The notes under the pieces were generated by a model. That model searched no databases. It had not been told where the DNA came from and worked only from the letters and a program-made list of their open reading frames with translations. Shown here piece by piece: positions 1-9,381 of a stretch of DNA of 64,000 bases. The DNA is from an uncultured Myxococcales bacterium (lineage in GTDB: Bacteria; Myxococcota_A; UBA9042): assembly GCA_903840165.1 (NCBI GenBank), contig CAIMEY010000017.1:64001-128000 (forward strand), written 5' to 3'. A program made the translations under genes and the position numbers. Every line of letters starts with the position of its first letter. Within the stretch, counting starts at the first letter, position 1.

Positions 1-10
1 CGACCGCCGC

Positions 11-1699
11 ATGGGCCTGACCCTGGGCCTGCGCCGCAGCGGTGACCAAGGCCCTAGCATGGCCGATCCAAGTCCCGCGGCCATCAGCGTGCGCATCGAC
101 GGTCCCCTGCGCGAGACGGCCGACGGAGACGGCGTGCATTTTGCCCAACTTCTCATGACGTTATCGAGCCTCAGCCGCCGCCCTGCCGTGCAGGTGGTGG
201 TGCTGCAGGTCAGTCAGTTCAGTGCCTCTTGGGCCCAGGTCGAGGAGTTGCGCATCGTCCTGCAAGAGCTTCATCATCAAGGCAAAAAGCTGATCTGGTA
301 CAGCACCGAGTTGGGCAGCCGAGCGCTGGCATTGGCGAGTTCCTGCGACCGCATCGTCCTCCCAGCGTCCGGCATGGTCTCGGCCCGCGGCCTGCAAGCG
401 GATTTCATGTCCATTCAACCGCTTTTGGCCCAACTGGGCGTCGGCATGGAAACGATCCGCTTTGGCGCCCACAAGACCGCGCCGGAAAGTCTGGATAGGC
501 CCGAGCCATCCGCTGAGTTAGCTGAACAAATTCAACACAGTCTCGATCACCAGTGGCGCGTCTTTGTCGACGCCGTGGCCCTGGGACGGGCCCTGACGAC
601 CACGGCCGTCGAGCAGGCGCTGGACCGCGGCGTGGTCTTTCCGCAGGACGCCCTGGAAGCGCATTTGATCGATGCTGTGGTGCCGACTCCTGACCTGGAA
701 CCCCTGCTCCGGCAATGGCAATTCCTCGGCGACGGCGATCATCTGCAAGCCTGGACGCCCCTGCCGAGTCGACGCCGGGCCTGGGGTGCTGTGCCGAGGC
801 TGCGCGTCATTGAAGTAGCCGGCAATATTAGCGATTTCGGCGGATTCTCCCCTCTTGGCTCGACGCTAAGTGGCGTACAACTAGCTAATACAATTCGGCA
901 ATCAGCCAGCGACAGTAGTGTCAAAGGTCTCGTGGTGCGCATCGACTCCCCGGGAGGCAGCGTCCACGGCAGCGACGCCATGATGCAAGCCCTTGTCAAA
1001 GCGAGGGAAACCAAGCCCGTCGTAGCCAGCATGGGCAGCGTGGCAGCTAGCGGCGGCTATTGGACCAGCCTCGGCAGTTCACTGGTCTTTGCCGATCGCA
1101 CCACCATCACCGGGTCCATCGGCATCTTCACCGTCAAACCGGCCATGGCGGGACTGCTGAGCAAAATCGGCATTTCAGTCAAGCACTTTGGCATTGGCCC
1201 CCACGAGGACGCTCAGGGCAGCATCCGCCCCTGGACGCCCAGCGACCACAAGGCCATCGAACTGAGTTTAGCCCGCTATTACGGGCTGTTTCTCGACAAC
1301 ACGGCCCAAGCCCGGTCCCTGCCGCGCCAGGCAATGTTGCACTTAGCCGAGGGACGCATTTGGTTTGGCGATGAGGCCGTGGCCAACCACTTGGTCGACC
1401 GGCTTGGCGGCTTACTGCCGGCGATGGATGCGGCGCGACAGCAGGCGGGCATTGGCATAGACGATGATTATATGGTAGATTTTGCGCCGCGCGCTGGGCT
1501 CCTTGTGCGGATTTCCGCCTCGGCTGGGGTGGCTTTGGGCCTCGCGCAGGCAGGGCCTCGCAATCTGCTCGCTGATTCGTTTGGTCTTTTGCAGCAAGCC
1601 CTGGTTCCCTGGCTGGATGCAGAAGCCCTGGCCTACTGCCTGCAAGCCCATGGGCCTCAAGCGTTTTGGCCGGCCGTGGTCGATCGGCAAGGGCCCTAG
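11..1699 (+). CDS. sppA: SppA-type signal peptide peptidase (S49 family), possibly 5'-partial
   Basis: Serine protease of the S49 family; the long SppA forms degrade cleaved signal peptides at the inner membrane. There are two S49-like halves, as in the roughly 618-residue E. coli enzyme. The N-terminal half carries the candidate general-base lysine in RFGAHKTAPES (K155), and the C-terminal half carries the nucleophile serine in VAASGGYW (S347) after the strand VVRIDSPGGS. Both catalytic residues of the two-domain type are therefore present. No stop codon lies between the window edge and the ATG at 11, and no N-terminal membrane anchor is visible, so the true start may lie upstream of the window. 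The next gene is about 200 bases downstream in the same direction. Confidence 0.85.
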   Translation: MGLTLGLRRSGDQGPSMADPSPAAISVRIDGPLRETADGDGVHFAQLLMTLSSLSRRPAVQVVVLQVSQFSASWAQVEELRIVLQELHHQGKKLIWYSTELGSRALALASSCDRIVLPASGMVSARGLQADFMSIQPLLAQLGVGMETIRFGAHKTAPESLDRPEPSAELAEQIQHSLDHQWRVFVDAVALGRALTTTAVEQALDRGVVFPQDALEAHLIDAVVPTPDLEPLLRQWQFLGDGDHLQAWTPLPSRRRAWGAVPRLRVIEVAGNISDFGGFSPLGSTLSGVQLANTIRQSASDSSVKGLVVRIDSPGGSVHGSDAMMQALVKARETKPVVASMGSVAASGGYWTSLGSSLVFADRTTITGSIGIFTVKPAMAGLLSKIGISVKHFGIGPHEDAQGSIRPWTPSDHKAIELSLARYYGLFLDNTAQARSLPRQAMLHLAEGRIWFGDEAVANHLVDRLGGLLPAMDAARQQAGIGIDDDYMVDFAPRAGLLVRISASAGVALGLAQAGPRNLLADSFGLLQQALVPWLDAEALAYCLQAHGPQAFWPAVVDRQGP

Positions 1700-1907
1700 C
1701 GTTAGCTGGGGGCCATCGGGCGAGGGGCCGCTTTCAGCTGCGCGACATAAGTTATCGTACTAAATATCTATTTTGTTGTTTTTGTCCGAATGGAATGAAC
1801 GAGGACGGCGGGGCGTTTTCGGTTGGCGCACAGGGGCGTGGGCATGGTAAAGTGCCCCTTGCCGCCTGTGCCCGCCGGGTGCTAGGTGCCTGCGTAGGGC
1901 TTGATCG

Positions 1908-4900
1908 ATGCGACCACTTGGGGTAAGCGGAATGCACTTAGAATTGCAGTGGTTTTCCGCTTCGCAGGCCCGAGTCTCAGGCCGTCATCAGCCAATCGCG
2001 ACGCTTGTCCTTCGGCTGGTCGCAGGGTTGCTGGTGGCAGGGTTGCTGGTCGCAGGGTTGCTGGGGGCGTGCTCGTCGGGCCCGTCGCGCATGACGATGA
2101 ACGCCGACGCCGGCAGCCAAGACGGCCAAAGCGATGCAACCACAGGGAAAAACCTAAAGATCATCTCACTGACGCCAGCCCGAGGGCCCCTCGAAGGCGG
2201 CCAACAAGTCGACATTGCCGGAACCGCCTTTGACCCAGGAGCCACGGTCTGGTTTGACGATGTTGCCGCCGATGTGACCTATCGCGCTGGAACAACGCAT
2301 CTTTTTGTCATGCCTCCTCCCCACGCCATGCCCGGCGCCGTCGACGTGACGGTGCGCAACAGTGACAACCAGCAAGCCAAGCTCGTCAAAGGTTTCCTGT
2401 ACTTGGGCGCCGTGTCCGTGGATACGTTCGCGCCGACCGAGGGCCCCAATAGCGGCGGCACGCAAATCACCGTTCATGGCAGTGGCTTTCACGCTGGTGA
2501 CCGGGTGCTGATCGGCCAGGTCGAGGCGATGGGCACCACCCTACTCGCCCCCGACACGTTGGTGGCCCTGACGCCGGCGCGACCTATGAAGGATGCCGAC
2601 CAGGAAAAGGTCGCTGTTTCCGTGCGCACTGTCAGCGGATTGTTCAATGCCCAAGCTAGCTTTACCTATGGTCTCAAGCCGACGGTGTGGGCCGTCAGCC
2701 CATCCGTTGTACCTACCGCCGGCGCGACGGTGACGCTCCATGGCCAAGCGCTGGGCAACGCCGACACCCTGTATGCCCATGGCGCCAAAGCGGAACTCGC
2801 TGCGGGGACAGCATCTACCGTGCGCGGCGCCTCCCTGCCCGGCCTGCACGCTATTGATTCTAAAGCGGTTCCTGGCCCCGCAGACCTGCTGATCGCCGGG
2901 CCTTTCGGTGCCAGCAAGCTCAGTCCAGCCTTTGCCTACGCCGATACCGGGGATGTAGCCAAGCTGTATGGCGTAACGCCGCCCACCGGTTCAGCAACTG
3001 GCAATACGACCATCGCGATGATCGTTTCCCTGCCCGCAGGGGCCCAGGTCACGGCCGTTCGCCTGGACGGTCAAACCGCGACAAATCTACAGCAGGCCGA
3101 TGGCCTGGTGACCGTTCAGACGCCCGCGCACAAGGCGGGCCCCGTCGCAGTCGCCATCGACACAACGGCCGGTTCTACTAGTCTTGACGCCGCCTTCACC
3201 TATGTAGGCCCCATTGTGGTGTCGAGCGCAACGCCCGCCAGCGGCCCCACCGCCGGCGGCACGGCCATCACCTTGGCTGGCAGTGGCTTTTCGGCCAATT
3301 GCCAAGTACGAATCGGCATGTACAGCGCAATCGTCCAGAAGGCGAGTGCGGGTGGTAGCTCCCTCACCGTCTCTTCGCCCCCAGGTGCGCCAGGCAGCGC
3401 CGACATTGCCGTTACCTGCCAGGGCGTGCAATCGGACCTGCCGAACGGATTTAGCTACACCGACGGGGAGTTACACGTCAACGCAGCCGACCCGAGCAGC
3501 GGTGCAACCTCAGGCGGGACGCTCCTGACCATCTACGGCGCCGGATTTGCGCCCACAGCTCAGGTGCAATTGGATGGAAAACCCTGCAAAAGTATTAAGT
3601 TCTTGTCGACCAGCGAACTCCAGTGTCTAGCCCCTGCCCACCAAGCAGGGGCAGTTCCCCTGACAGTCGTTCAGGGCAAGCAGGCGGAAACCTTAGTCGA
3701 TGGCTATACTTACGCGAGCCCAAGCTCGGACGACGGCGGCACCTCGGGCAGTACGGCCAAAGGCACGCTCAACGTCGCAGTCCTTGACATTTATACGCTT
3801 TCCCCGATCGAAGATGCCTACGTCCAAGTCGGGCAACCAGGCGCTGCCATCTTCCCCAAGTACAATGGCAATACCGACGCGTCCGGGCAAATCGTCTTCA
3901 ATGGCAATGACTTAACGGCACCGCTAACGGTCTCGGCTTCGAAGCCGGATTATTCCGCATCGTCGATCGTCAGCTTCGATGCCCGCAACGCCACCCTGCT
4001 TTTGTTTCCAGAAACGCCTCCTTCCAGTGGCGGCGGTGCCGGTGGCCCCACACCCGTACCGCTGACGATCCTCCAGGGCAAGGTCCTCGACGAAGACAAG
4101 TACCTCCTTGTACCTCCCAACAATTGCTTGAAATCCGAAGCTTTTGGCAACGGCGACCTGACCTGCGATCCATGCAAATTGCCCACCGATTGCACCGGCG
4201 TTGCCCAAAGTGGCGCCACCTACCAATGCGTCAGCAGCGGCATCGCCGGGTCCCTGTGCATGCCGGATTGCACCGCCAAGGACATCTGCCCCAATGGCTA
4301 TGGCTGCTACGTAGTACCGGAAAACCCAGCCATTCGCGTGTGCAAACCGCAGCTTGGCATCCGCCGCATCCTCTGTTCCACGTCCATGCGGGCCTGGGAT
4401 GACACCGAAAACCCCAAGCCCGGAGCCAACATGGTGCAAGGGGCAGGTGCCCTTCCCTGGCCATCGGTGCCGGTCGACGAGGCCACAGGACAGTTCCAGA
4501 TTTCCAGCAGGCCCGACGAACTCGCCATCGAGTGCATTGGCGGCTACATCAGCAATGCTACACAGGAATTCATCCCAACGGCGATGGGCATCCGCCGCCA
4601 TGTCTTCCCCCAGCCAGGCCAACCGGCACTGACCGGCCTAGACATTCGCCTGAACATCCCGCTGCGGCGAACGCTGCAACTGCGCTTGGATGCACCAGAA
4701 CACACATTTGGCGGCCAATGGGGCAATGAGTACGTGACGCCCTGGATTGACCTGGGCTCCGATGGCCTAGCGCCGCTGCCGACCTTTACGTCCCTGGCTT
4801 CTGGCAGTGACGCAGTGGTCGACAAGGTGCCCTTGGCCTATCAACCCGTTCAATTACCACAGGAATTAAGCGAGACCCACTACGTCTACTACGCTCGCGT

Positions 4901-6242
4901 GGAATACGGCGGCGATGCCGAAACCACGCTTGAAGCAAATGGCCCTGTAACCGCGACGTTGCACTCGGACATCGTCGCGCCGGGCGATACCAACTGGCGC
5001 CTTAGGGCCGTCGATGGCACCTCCCAGGATTCGGCCCTGGGCATCAATCAAACCCTGTCCGGGGTGGTTGCTGGAGCAGACGGGCAGATTCTCTTTGCAG
5101 AACGCGGTGGTCACGTGTACCGCGGACAGCTGGAGGCGTTGTCGCTCATCTGGCAGGCACCCATCATCGACCCTCAGGCTGTGGTTCCGGCCGTTTTGGC
5201 CGTCGCCGGTACGCCCTCGGACGCGACGATCGTGGGGCAAAAGGGCACAGTGCGCAGGGTCACGGCAGAAGCAGTCACACCTGAATCCCTTGGAACGACA
5301 AGTGATTTAACGGCGGTATGCGTAGGTCAAGGCCACCGCGTCATCGGCAGCGCCACTGGCGAGCTGTGGAGCGATGAGGGCACCGGCTGGCAATCGCGTA
5401 TTGGCGTCGGTGCCACGGCGGTCACGGGGCTATGGTGCACGGCCCAAGGCGCGCTGGCGGTAACAGCCCAGGGGCAAATCATCAGCGTCAATTTGCAAAC
5501 AACTCCAGAGAATTACAAGACTGTCCACCAGGCCAAGGCGCCGTTGCGCTGCATCACTGAGGACGGAAGCGGCGGACTCTGGGCCGGTGGCGATGTGGAA
5601 CTGGGCTTGGGCGCATTGCTTTTGACCGTAGACGCCCAAGGCGATTGGGCCAGTGGCTGGCCTCAGGGCGTAGCACCCGCGAAAATGGCCGCCATCGATG
5701 GCTTGGCGCCAAGCGTGGGCGGCGGTCTTTTGCTCCTGAGCCGCGACGGTGCCATCACCCGCCTAGATGCCGCTGGTTTGCAAGACGAAAGCCCTGAACG
5801 CCGCGATATTCATTGGTCTAGTGGTGCCCTGATGCCAGACGGACGCAGCGTCCTGGTCGGTGAACCGGGGCTGTGGCTGGGGCCCTTCCTCACAGTCCCA
5901 ACCATTGCATCGCCCGACCAAGTCAGCAGCGGCGGTCAGGTTTCCTGCCAGTGGTCAGAAGCGCCCGGCCCAGACGCATCCTTTACGCGAATTCACATTG
6001 ATGGGAGCGGCTTTCCATTCTGGTGGGCCTACGTAGATGCGGCCGACACGACGGTCCAGCTGCCGGACTTCCAGTCCTTGGCCGGATTCAAGGTCTTCCT
6101 CAAGAGCGCAAGTATTTCTTATGAAATTCATGTAGATCGCGGCTACATCCCTGCCTTTTCCATCAATGGGTTTTCCACCTATCAGCTGGAGTTTGGCGAC
6201 CCGTGGCGGTCCTGGGCCAAGAACTACAAGACAATCCAGTAG
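1908..6242 (+). CDS. Large IPT/TIG-repeat lipoprotein with Cys-rich segment
   Basis: Predicted surface or periplasmic lipoprotein of 1444 residues. The N-terminus has a hydrophobic core built from repeated VAGLL followed by the lipobox LLGAC. At least five or six IPT/TIG (immunoglobulin-like) units follow, recognisable by P-x-G-P/A-x-x-GG-x-x-(V/I)-x-(I/L)-x-G-x-x-F; examples begin near residues 82, 170 and 440. After these come a carboxypeptidase-regulatory-like beta-sandwich, a Cys-rich block around residues 735-810 and a C-terminal region with propeller-like strands. IPT/TIG proteins usually mediate adhesion or scaffold formation, but no specific ligand can be inferred. An alternative ATG at 1932 would give a shorter signal peptide. 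I see no clear Shine-Dalgarno before either start. Confidence 0.8.
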   Translation: MRPLGVSGMHLELQWFSASQARVSGRHQPIATLVLRLVAGLLVAGLLVAGLLGACSSGPSRMTMNADAGSQDGQSDATTGKNLKIISLTPARGPLEGGQQVDIAGTAFDPGATVWFDDVAADVTYRAGTTHLFVMPPPHAMPGAVDVTVRNSDNQQAKLVKGFLYLGAVSVDTFAPTEGPNSGGTQITVHGSGFHAGDRVLIGQVEAMGTTLLAPDTLVALTPARPMKDADQEKVAVSVRTVSGLFNAQASFTYGLKPTVWAVSPSVVPTAGATVTLHGQALGNADTLYAHGAKAELAAGTASTVRGASLPGLHAIDSKAVPGPADLLIAGPFGASKLSPAFAYADTGDVAKLYGVTPPTGSATGNTTIAMIVSLPAGAQVTAVRLDGQTATNLQQADGLVTVQTPAHKAGPVAVAIDTTAGSTSLDAAFTYVGPIVVSSATPASGPTAGGTAITLAGSGFSANCQVRIGMYSAIVQKASAGGSSLTVSSPPGAPGSADIAVTCQGVQSDLPNGFSYTDGELHVNAADPSSGATSGGTLLTIYGAGFAPTAQVQLDGKPCKSIKFLSTSELQCLAPAHQAGAVPLTVVQGKQAETLVDGYTYASPSSDDGGTSGSTAKGTLNVAVLDIYTLSPIEDAYVQVGQPGAAIFPKYNGNTDASGQIVFNGNDLTAPLTVSASKPDYSASSIVSFDARNATLLLFPETPPSSGGGAGGPTPVPLTILQGKVLDEDKYLLVPPNNCLKSEAFGNGDLTCDPCKLPTDCTGVAQSGATYQCVSSGIAGSLCMPDCTAKDICPNGYGCYVVPENPAIRVCKPQLGIRRILCSTSMRAWDDTENPKPGANMVQGAGALPWPSVPVDEATGQFQISSRPDELAIECIGGYISNATQEFIPTAMGIRRHVFPQPGQPALTGLDIRLNIPLRRTLQLRLDAPEHTFGGQWGNEYVTPWIDLGSDGLAPLPTFTSLASGSDAVVDKVPLAYQPVQLPQELSETHYVYYARVEYGGDAETTLEANGPVTATLHSDIVAPGDTNWRLRAVDGTSQDSALGINQTLSGVVAGADGQILFAERGGHVYRGQLEALSLIWQAPIIDPQAVVPAVLAVAGTPSDATIVGQKGTVRRVTAEAVTPESLGTTSDLTAVCVGQGHRVIGSATGELWSDEGTGWQSRIGVGATAVTGLWCTAQGALAVTAQGQIISVNLQTTPENYKTVHQAKAPLRCITEDGSGGLWAGGDVELGLGALLLTVDAQGDWASGWPQGVAPAKMAAIDGLAPSVGGGLLLLSRDGAITRLDAAGLQDESPERRDIHWSSGALMPDGRSVLVGEPGLWLGPFLTVPTIASPDQVSSGGQVSCQWSEAPGPDASFTRIHIDGSGFPFWWAYVDAADTTVQLPDFQSLAGFKVFLKSASISYEIHVDRGYIPAFSINGFSTYQLEFGDPWRSWAKNYKTIQ
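2018..2062 (+). repeat. Three tandem 15-bp units inside a signal-peptide coding region
   Basis: Three consecutive near-identical 15-bp units (GGTSGCAGGGTTGCT, with S = C or G), plus a decayed fourth, encode repeated Val-Ala-Gly-Leu-Leu. They make up the hydrophobic core of the lipoprotein signal peptide, so unit gain or loss would change core length in 5-residue steps without a frameshift. Confidence 0.9.
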
Positions 6243-6361
6243 TTCACATGGTCCGCTCTGCGCTTAGCCGGGGTGCCAGAGGGAACTCGGTTCGGCGACG
6301 TATCAGCCATCAGCATCACCACAAAGTCTAGTTATTTCAATCGACAAAGCAGGAACCTATC

Positions 6362-7399
6362 ATGCGCAACTTGACGCCCAGCGACCAGCGAGCCGTTCAG
6401 GCAGCGCGCCACCGATGCGCCTTGTTCGGGCGTGACGACTGGCTTGCCGTGGAAGTGCAGGGGCCAGACACCAGGAAATTCTTACATAATATGCTCACGC
6501 AGGAGGTCAAAGCCCTGCCCGATTTGGCCGTGCGCGATGCGTGCCTGTGCGATGCCCAAGGGGCGATGCTAGCGGTGACGCGGTTGGTCATGGACGGCGA
6601 GCGCGCCATCCTCTGGACAGATCTGCAAAATGCCCAAGGGCTTGCGGATCAGTTGGACAAGTATGTCATCATGGATGATGTGCAAGTCCATGTTCAGGAA
6701 GAGCTTGCGCTGCTGGTCATTGTCGGTCCCCAAGCTGAGAACTGCCTGCAGGCGGCCCATCTACCCGCCCCCCAAGCCCTTGGACAGGCGGTCGCGGCGA
6801 CCATGGACACCCACAACGTGTTGATTTGGCGTCAAGATCTGGATGGTCGCCCAGATGCGCCGCATGGCCCGGGGCAGCCGGCCTTTTGGCTACAGGTGGC
6901 GCGTGCGCAGTTCGGCGACCTGGCCAGTCAGTTGCTGGCGGCGGGGGCGCAAGCGGGGACCCATGGCGGTTTGGAGCTGCTCCGTGTCCGGGCGGGAATT
7001 CCTCGGCTACAGCTAGACTTAGAGCCAGGTACCCTTCCCCTAGAGGCGGGCCTCAAGGCGGCCATTGATTATCGCAAGGGGTGCTACCTTGGCCAGGAAG
7101 CCATTGCCATCATGACCTACCGCGGTCAGGCGCGCCGCCACCTGTGCTGGTTGCAGCCTCTGGATGGCGACCTGCCAGCGCCGGGCACGCAACTACGCAC
7201 GCAGGATGGCAAAAGGGCGGGCAAGCTTGGCTCTGCCGTGGCTGATGGCGAGGAACGCTGGGCCCTGGGCACCGTGCAGCGCAAGGCGTACACACCGGGG
7301 GGCATCGTCGTTGCGACAGCGGAGGATGGCCAAAGCGCTCGGCTGCGCATCATCGCCACGACCGAGGCGGGCGTATTTGTCGAGCCCGCGGCAACGTGA
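6362..7399 (+). CDS. ygfZ: YgfZ/GcvT-fold folate-binding protein
   Basis: Tetrahydrofolate-binding protein of the YgfZ (COG0354) family, which supports iron-sulfur cluster enzymes such as MiaB in E. coli. The diagnostic KGCYLGQEAIAIM segment near residue 240 matches the family signature KGCYxGQE, which carries the redox-active cysteine. The GcvT-like N-terminal part (WLAVEVQGPDTRKFLHNML) and the C-terminal barrel (LGTVQRKAYTPG) are also present, and 345 residues is normal for the family. AGGAA lies about 8 bases before the ATG. It stands alone, with about 150 bases before the next gene on the same strand. Confidence 0.9.
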   Translation: MRNLTPSDQRAVQAARHRCALFGRDDWLAVEVQGPDTRKFLHNMLTQEVKALPDLAVRDACLCDAQGAMLAVTRLVMDGERAILWTDLQNAQGLADQLDKYVIMDDVQVHVQEELALLVIVGPQAENCLQAAHLPAPQALGQAVAATMDTHNVLIWRQDLDGRPDAPHGPGQPAFWLQVARAQFGDLASQLLAAGAQAGTHGGLELLRVRAGIPRLQLDLEPGTLPLEAGLKAAIDYRKGCYLGQEAIAIMTYRGQARRHLCWLQPLDGDLPAPGTQLRTQDGKRAGKLGSAVADGEERWALGTVQRKAYTPGGIVVATAEDGQSARLRIIATTEAGVFVEPAAT

Positions 7400-7552
7400 T
7401 TTCGTCTTACTTTCAGCCTGTTCAGCAGGCGCGCTGTGTGCGGACGACCACGGCGACCCAGCGCCCGGCCCTTGATGGCGAACGGTTGACGCGGACGGCC
7501 AAGCAAGCGCAACATCCTGGATAGACGCGCCAATCACTGTTGAGATGCGCTA

Positions 7553-8152
7553 GTGAGGTTTACGTTGATCATCGGCCTAACCGGACGCAATGCAGCGGGC
7601 AAGGGAACAGTCGCACAATGGCTGCAAAATCGCGGCTTTGGCTACATTTCTCTATCCGACGCCATCCGCAAATGGCTAGCGAGCCAGGGCCGCGACGCCA
7701 GCCGCGACAACCTCATCCAAGGCGGCCGCCAGTTGCGCGCCGAAGGGGGCCCCGGCGTCCTGGCCGACCACACCTTGGCAGTCCTGCAACCTGGGCTGGA
7801 TTTTGCCGTCGACAGCGTGCGCAACCCTGCAGAAGTCTTGGTGTTACGCGGGCGACCCGATTTTCTCCTGCTTGATGTCCGCGCGGCCGAAGCGGTGCGA
7901 TTTGCCCGCCTGACCGCCCGCGCTAGGCAAGGAGATGCCCAAAGTTTCGCAGAGTTCCAACGCCAGGAACGCGCCGAACTGGACAGCACTGACCCGGTAG
8001 CCCAACAGCTTATTTCTACAGCGAAAATGGCAGATGCGGTGATTGACAATGATGGCGACCAAGCAGACCTCGACCGCGCACTCACCGTGGCCCTGGCGCA
8101 GTGGCAGGCGACCTTGAGCGCTGGCCCGTGGCCACGCCGTGAGACTCCGTAG
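7553..8152 (+). CDS. P-loop nucleotide kinase-like protein
   Basis: AAA_17/adenylate-kinase-like P-loop protein of 199 residues. Walker A is GLTGRNAAGKGTV at residues 8-20. The following segment (GYISLSDAIRKWL ... NLIQGGRQLRAEGGPGVLA) resembles the kinase-like proteins found alone or fused to dCMP-deaminase domains in archaea and deltaproteobacteria. No deaminase zinc motif is present. It probably phosphorylates a small molecule or nucleotide, but the substrate cannot be assigned. The start used is GTG with a poor ribosome-binding site; a TTG at 7565 is possible. The stop lies two bases from the stop of the convergent gene at 8155. Confidence 0.65.
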   Translation: MRFTLIIGLTGRNAAGKGTVAQWLQNRGFGYISLSDAIRKWLASQGRDASRDNLIQGGRQLRAEGGPGVLADHTLAVLQPGLDFAVDSVRNPAEVLVLRGRPDFLLLDVRAAEAVRFARLTARARQGDAQSFAEFQRQERAELDSTDPVAQQLISTAKMADAVIDNDGDQADLDRALTVALAQWQATLSAGPWPRRETP

Positions 8153-8154
8153 GC

Positions 8155-9354
8155 TCAGTGCCCCGGCCGACGTCGCAACACGTTGACCAGACAGCCAATA
8201 GTGCCGTGATGGCGCCACAGGCCCGCCACCGGAATCGGCACGACGATGAACCCTTGGGCGCGCCAAGCGGCCTGTCCAGCGGCGTCAAGCCTTTGCAAGA
8301 CCGCCTCGGCTTTGCCAGCCGTGCCTGCGTATTGCGGCAGAAAGACTGTCTTTTTTCCGTCTTGCGTCTGAACTACCGCATTGGTATAGGTCAGGTAGGT
8401 CCGTTGCTCAAAGGCCACCACCGGCACCCGCGTGACCAGCAGGCCATTGCCCCGCAATTGCTCAGCAACTCGGTCAAATTGAGCCTGGGTTTGGGTCGAC
8501 TCATCGGCCAGCAGGGGCGCCTCAGTCTCGACCCCCAAATCGCCCGGCTGCCAGGCGGCCCCCGTCAGTGTTTGCGCCAGGCGCGGGTCCCCCACCAAGG
8601 CCTGCCCGGGCCCCGTCTGCATCCAGTACATGGCCATGTGGTAACCCGGCACATCGCCAGGCTTTTCACCGATCATCTTGGCTGGTCGGCCGGTCCACAA
8701 CGTCAACGCCTTGGCCAGTTCCTGCGGCGTGCCAAAGCCGTGATCACTGTTGCGACTGAGCAAGTTGGCGTCGAACCACACCGCGTCCGCCGTCAAGAGC
8801 AAGTCACCGCCGTCAAAGTTCAGGGGCAAGGGCACCATCCGCACCATTGCGCGGGTTTTCCCAAGAATTTGCGTTGCTTGCCAATCGTTGCTGCGCTCCT
8901 CCCAGCCCGGCTGCGGTGCGGGCGGGGTCAGCAAAGCCAGGTCGGCATCGCGCGGCTGCACGGCCAAGGCTCGGTCGCGCGTCCAGGGCGTCAGGGGCCC
9001 AGGAACTTCAAGAATATGAAGGTGTTTGCCTAGGCGTTCGACCAAGCCCTGCGTTTGCAGAAAAGCATCCAGCGCCAAGCGGTCAGGCCCGGAGGCTACG
9101 GTGAGACGCACCTCCGTATCAGCTGGAATTGCCTTGAGAAATGCAGCCTGCGCCGGCCCGGCAATGGCCTCGGACTCTGCGGTGTACTGCAGCCAGACTT
9201 CGGCCAGCGCGCCTGCTTGCTCCGCAACAGCCTGACCGGGCTCCAGGGGGGAAATAGGCCCTTGATTCTGAGGCCTTTGGCTCCAAGCCAGCACCAGGAC
9301 CACGCCAAGCACAGCGGCCAGAACAGCGCCGACGATAGGCAGCCACGCGCGCAT
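8155..9354 (-). CDS. Membrane-anchored agmatine deiminase/PAD-like guanidino-modifying enzyme
   Basis: Member of the guanidino-group-modifying superfamily (agmatine deiminase and bacterial peptidyl-arginine deiminase type) with 399 residues. Visible hallmarks are TPWTRDRAL (substrate W-x-RD), NFDGGDLL, GYHMAMYWM around the catalytic His, and the C-terminal GTIGCLVN with the nucleophile Cys. Residues 1-25 form one membrane segment, followed by a flexible stretch, so the catalytic domain should lie outside the cytoplasmic membrane. This is unusual for agmatine deiminase and closer to secreted peptidyl-arginine deiminases. Substrate could be free agmatine or arginine, or protein arginine. It faces a P-loop kinase-like gene tail to tail and is preceded by another exported-protein gene on the same strand, 27 bases away. 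Confidence 0.7.
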   Translation of the reverse strand: MRAWLPIVGAVLAAVLGVVLVLAWSQRPQNQGPISPLEPGQAVAEQAGALAEVWLQYTAESEAIAGPAQAAFLKAIPADTEVRLTVASGPDRLALDAFLQTQGLVERLGKHLHILEVPGPLTPWTRDRALAVQPRDADLALLTPPAPQPGWEERSNDWQATQILGKTRAMVRMVPLPLNFDGGDLLLTADAVWFDANLLSRNSDHGFGTPQELAKALTLWTGRPAKMIGEKPGDVPGYHMAMYWMQTGPGQALVGDPRLAQTLTGAAWQPGDLGVETEAPLLADESTQTQAQFDRVAEQLRGNGLLVTRVPVVAFEQRTYLTYTNAVVQTQDGKKTVFLPQYAGTAGKAEAVLQRLDAAGQAAWRAQGFIVVPIPVAGLWRHHGTIGCLVNVLRRRPGH

Positions 9355-9381
9355 CGGAGCCCTCCCCTGCAGACATTGCCG

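Noticed and set aside
3924-4622. 232-codon minus-strand frame inside the IPT/TIG lipoprotein gene
   Set aside because: Lies in the shadow of a long coding gene and shows no domain.
8158-9033. 291-codon plus-strand frame over the deiminase-like gene
   Set aside because: The minus-strand product has clear catalytic motifs; this frame has none.
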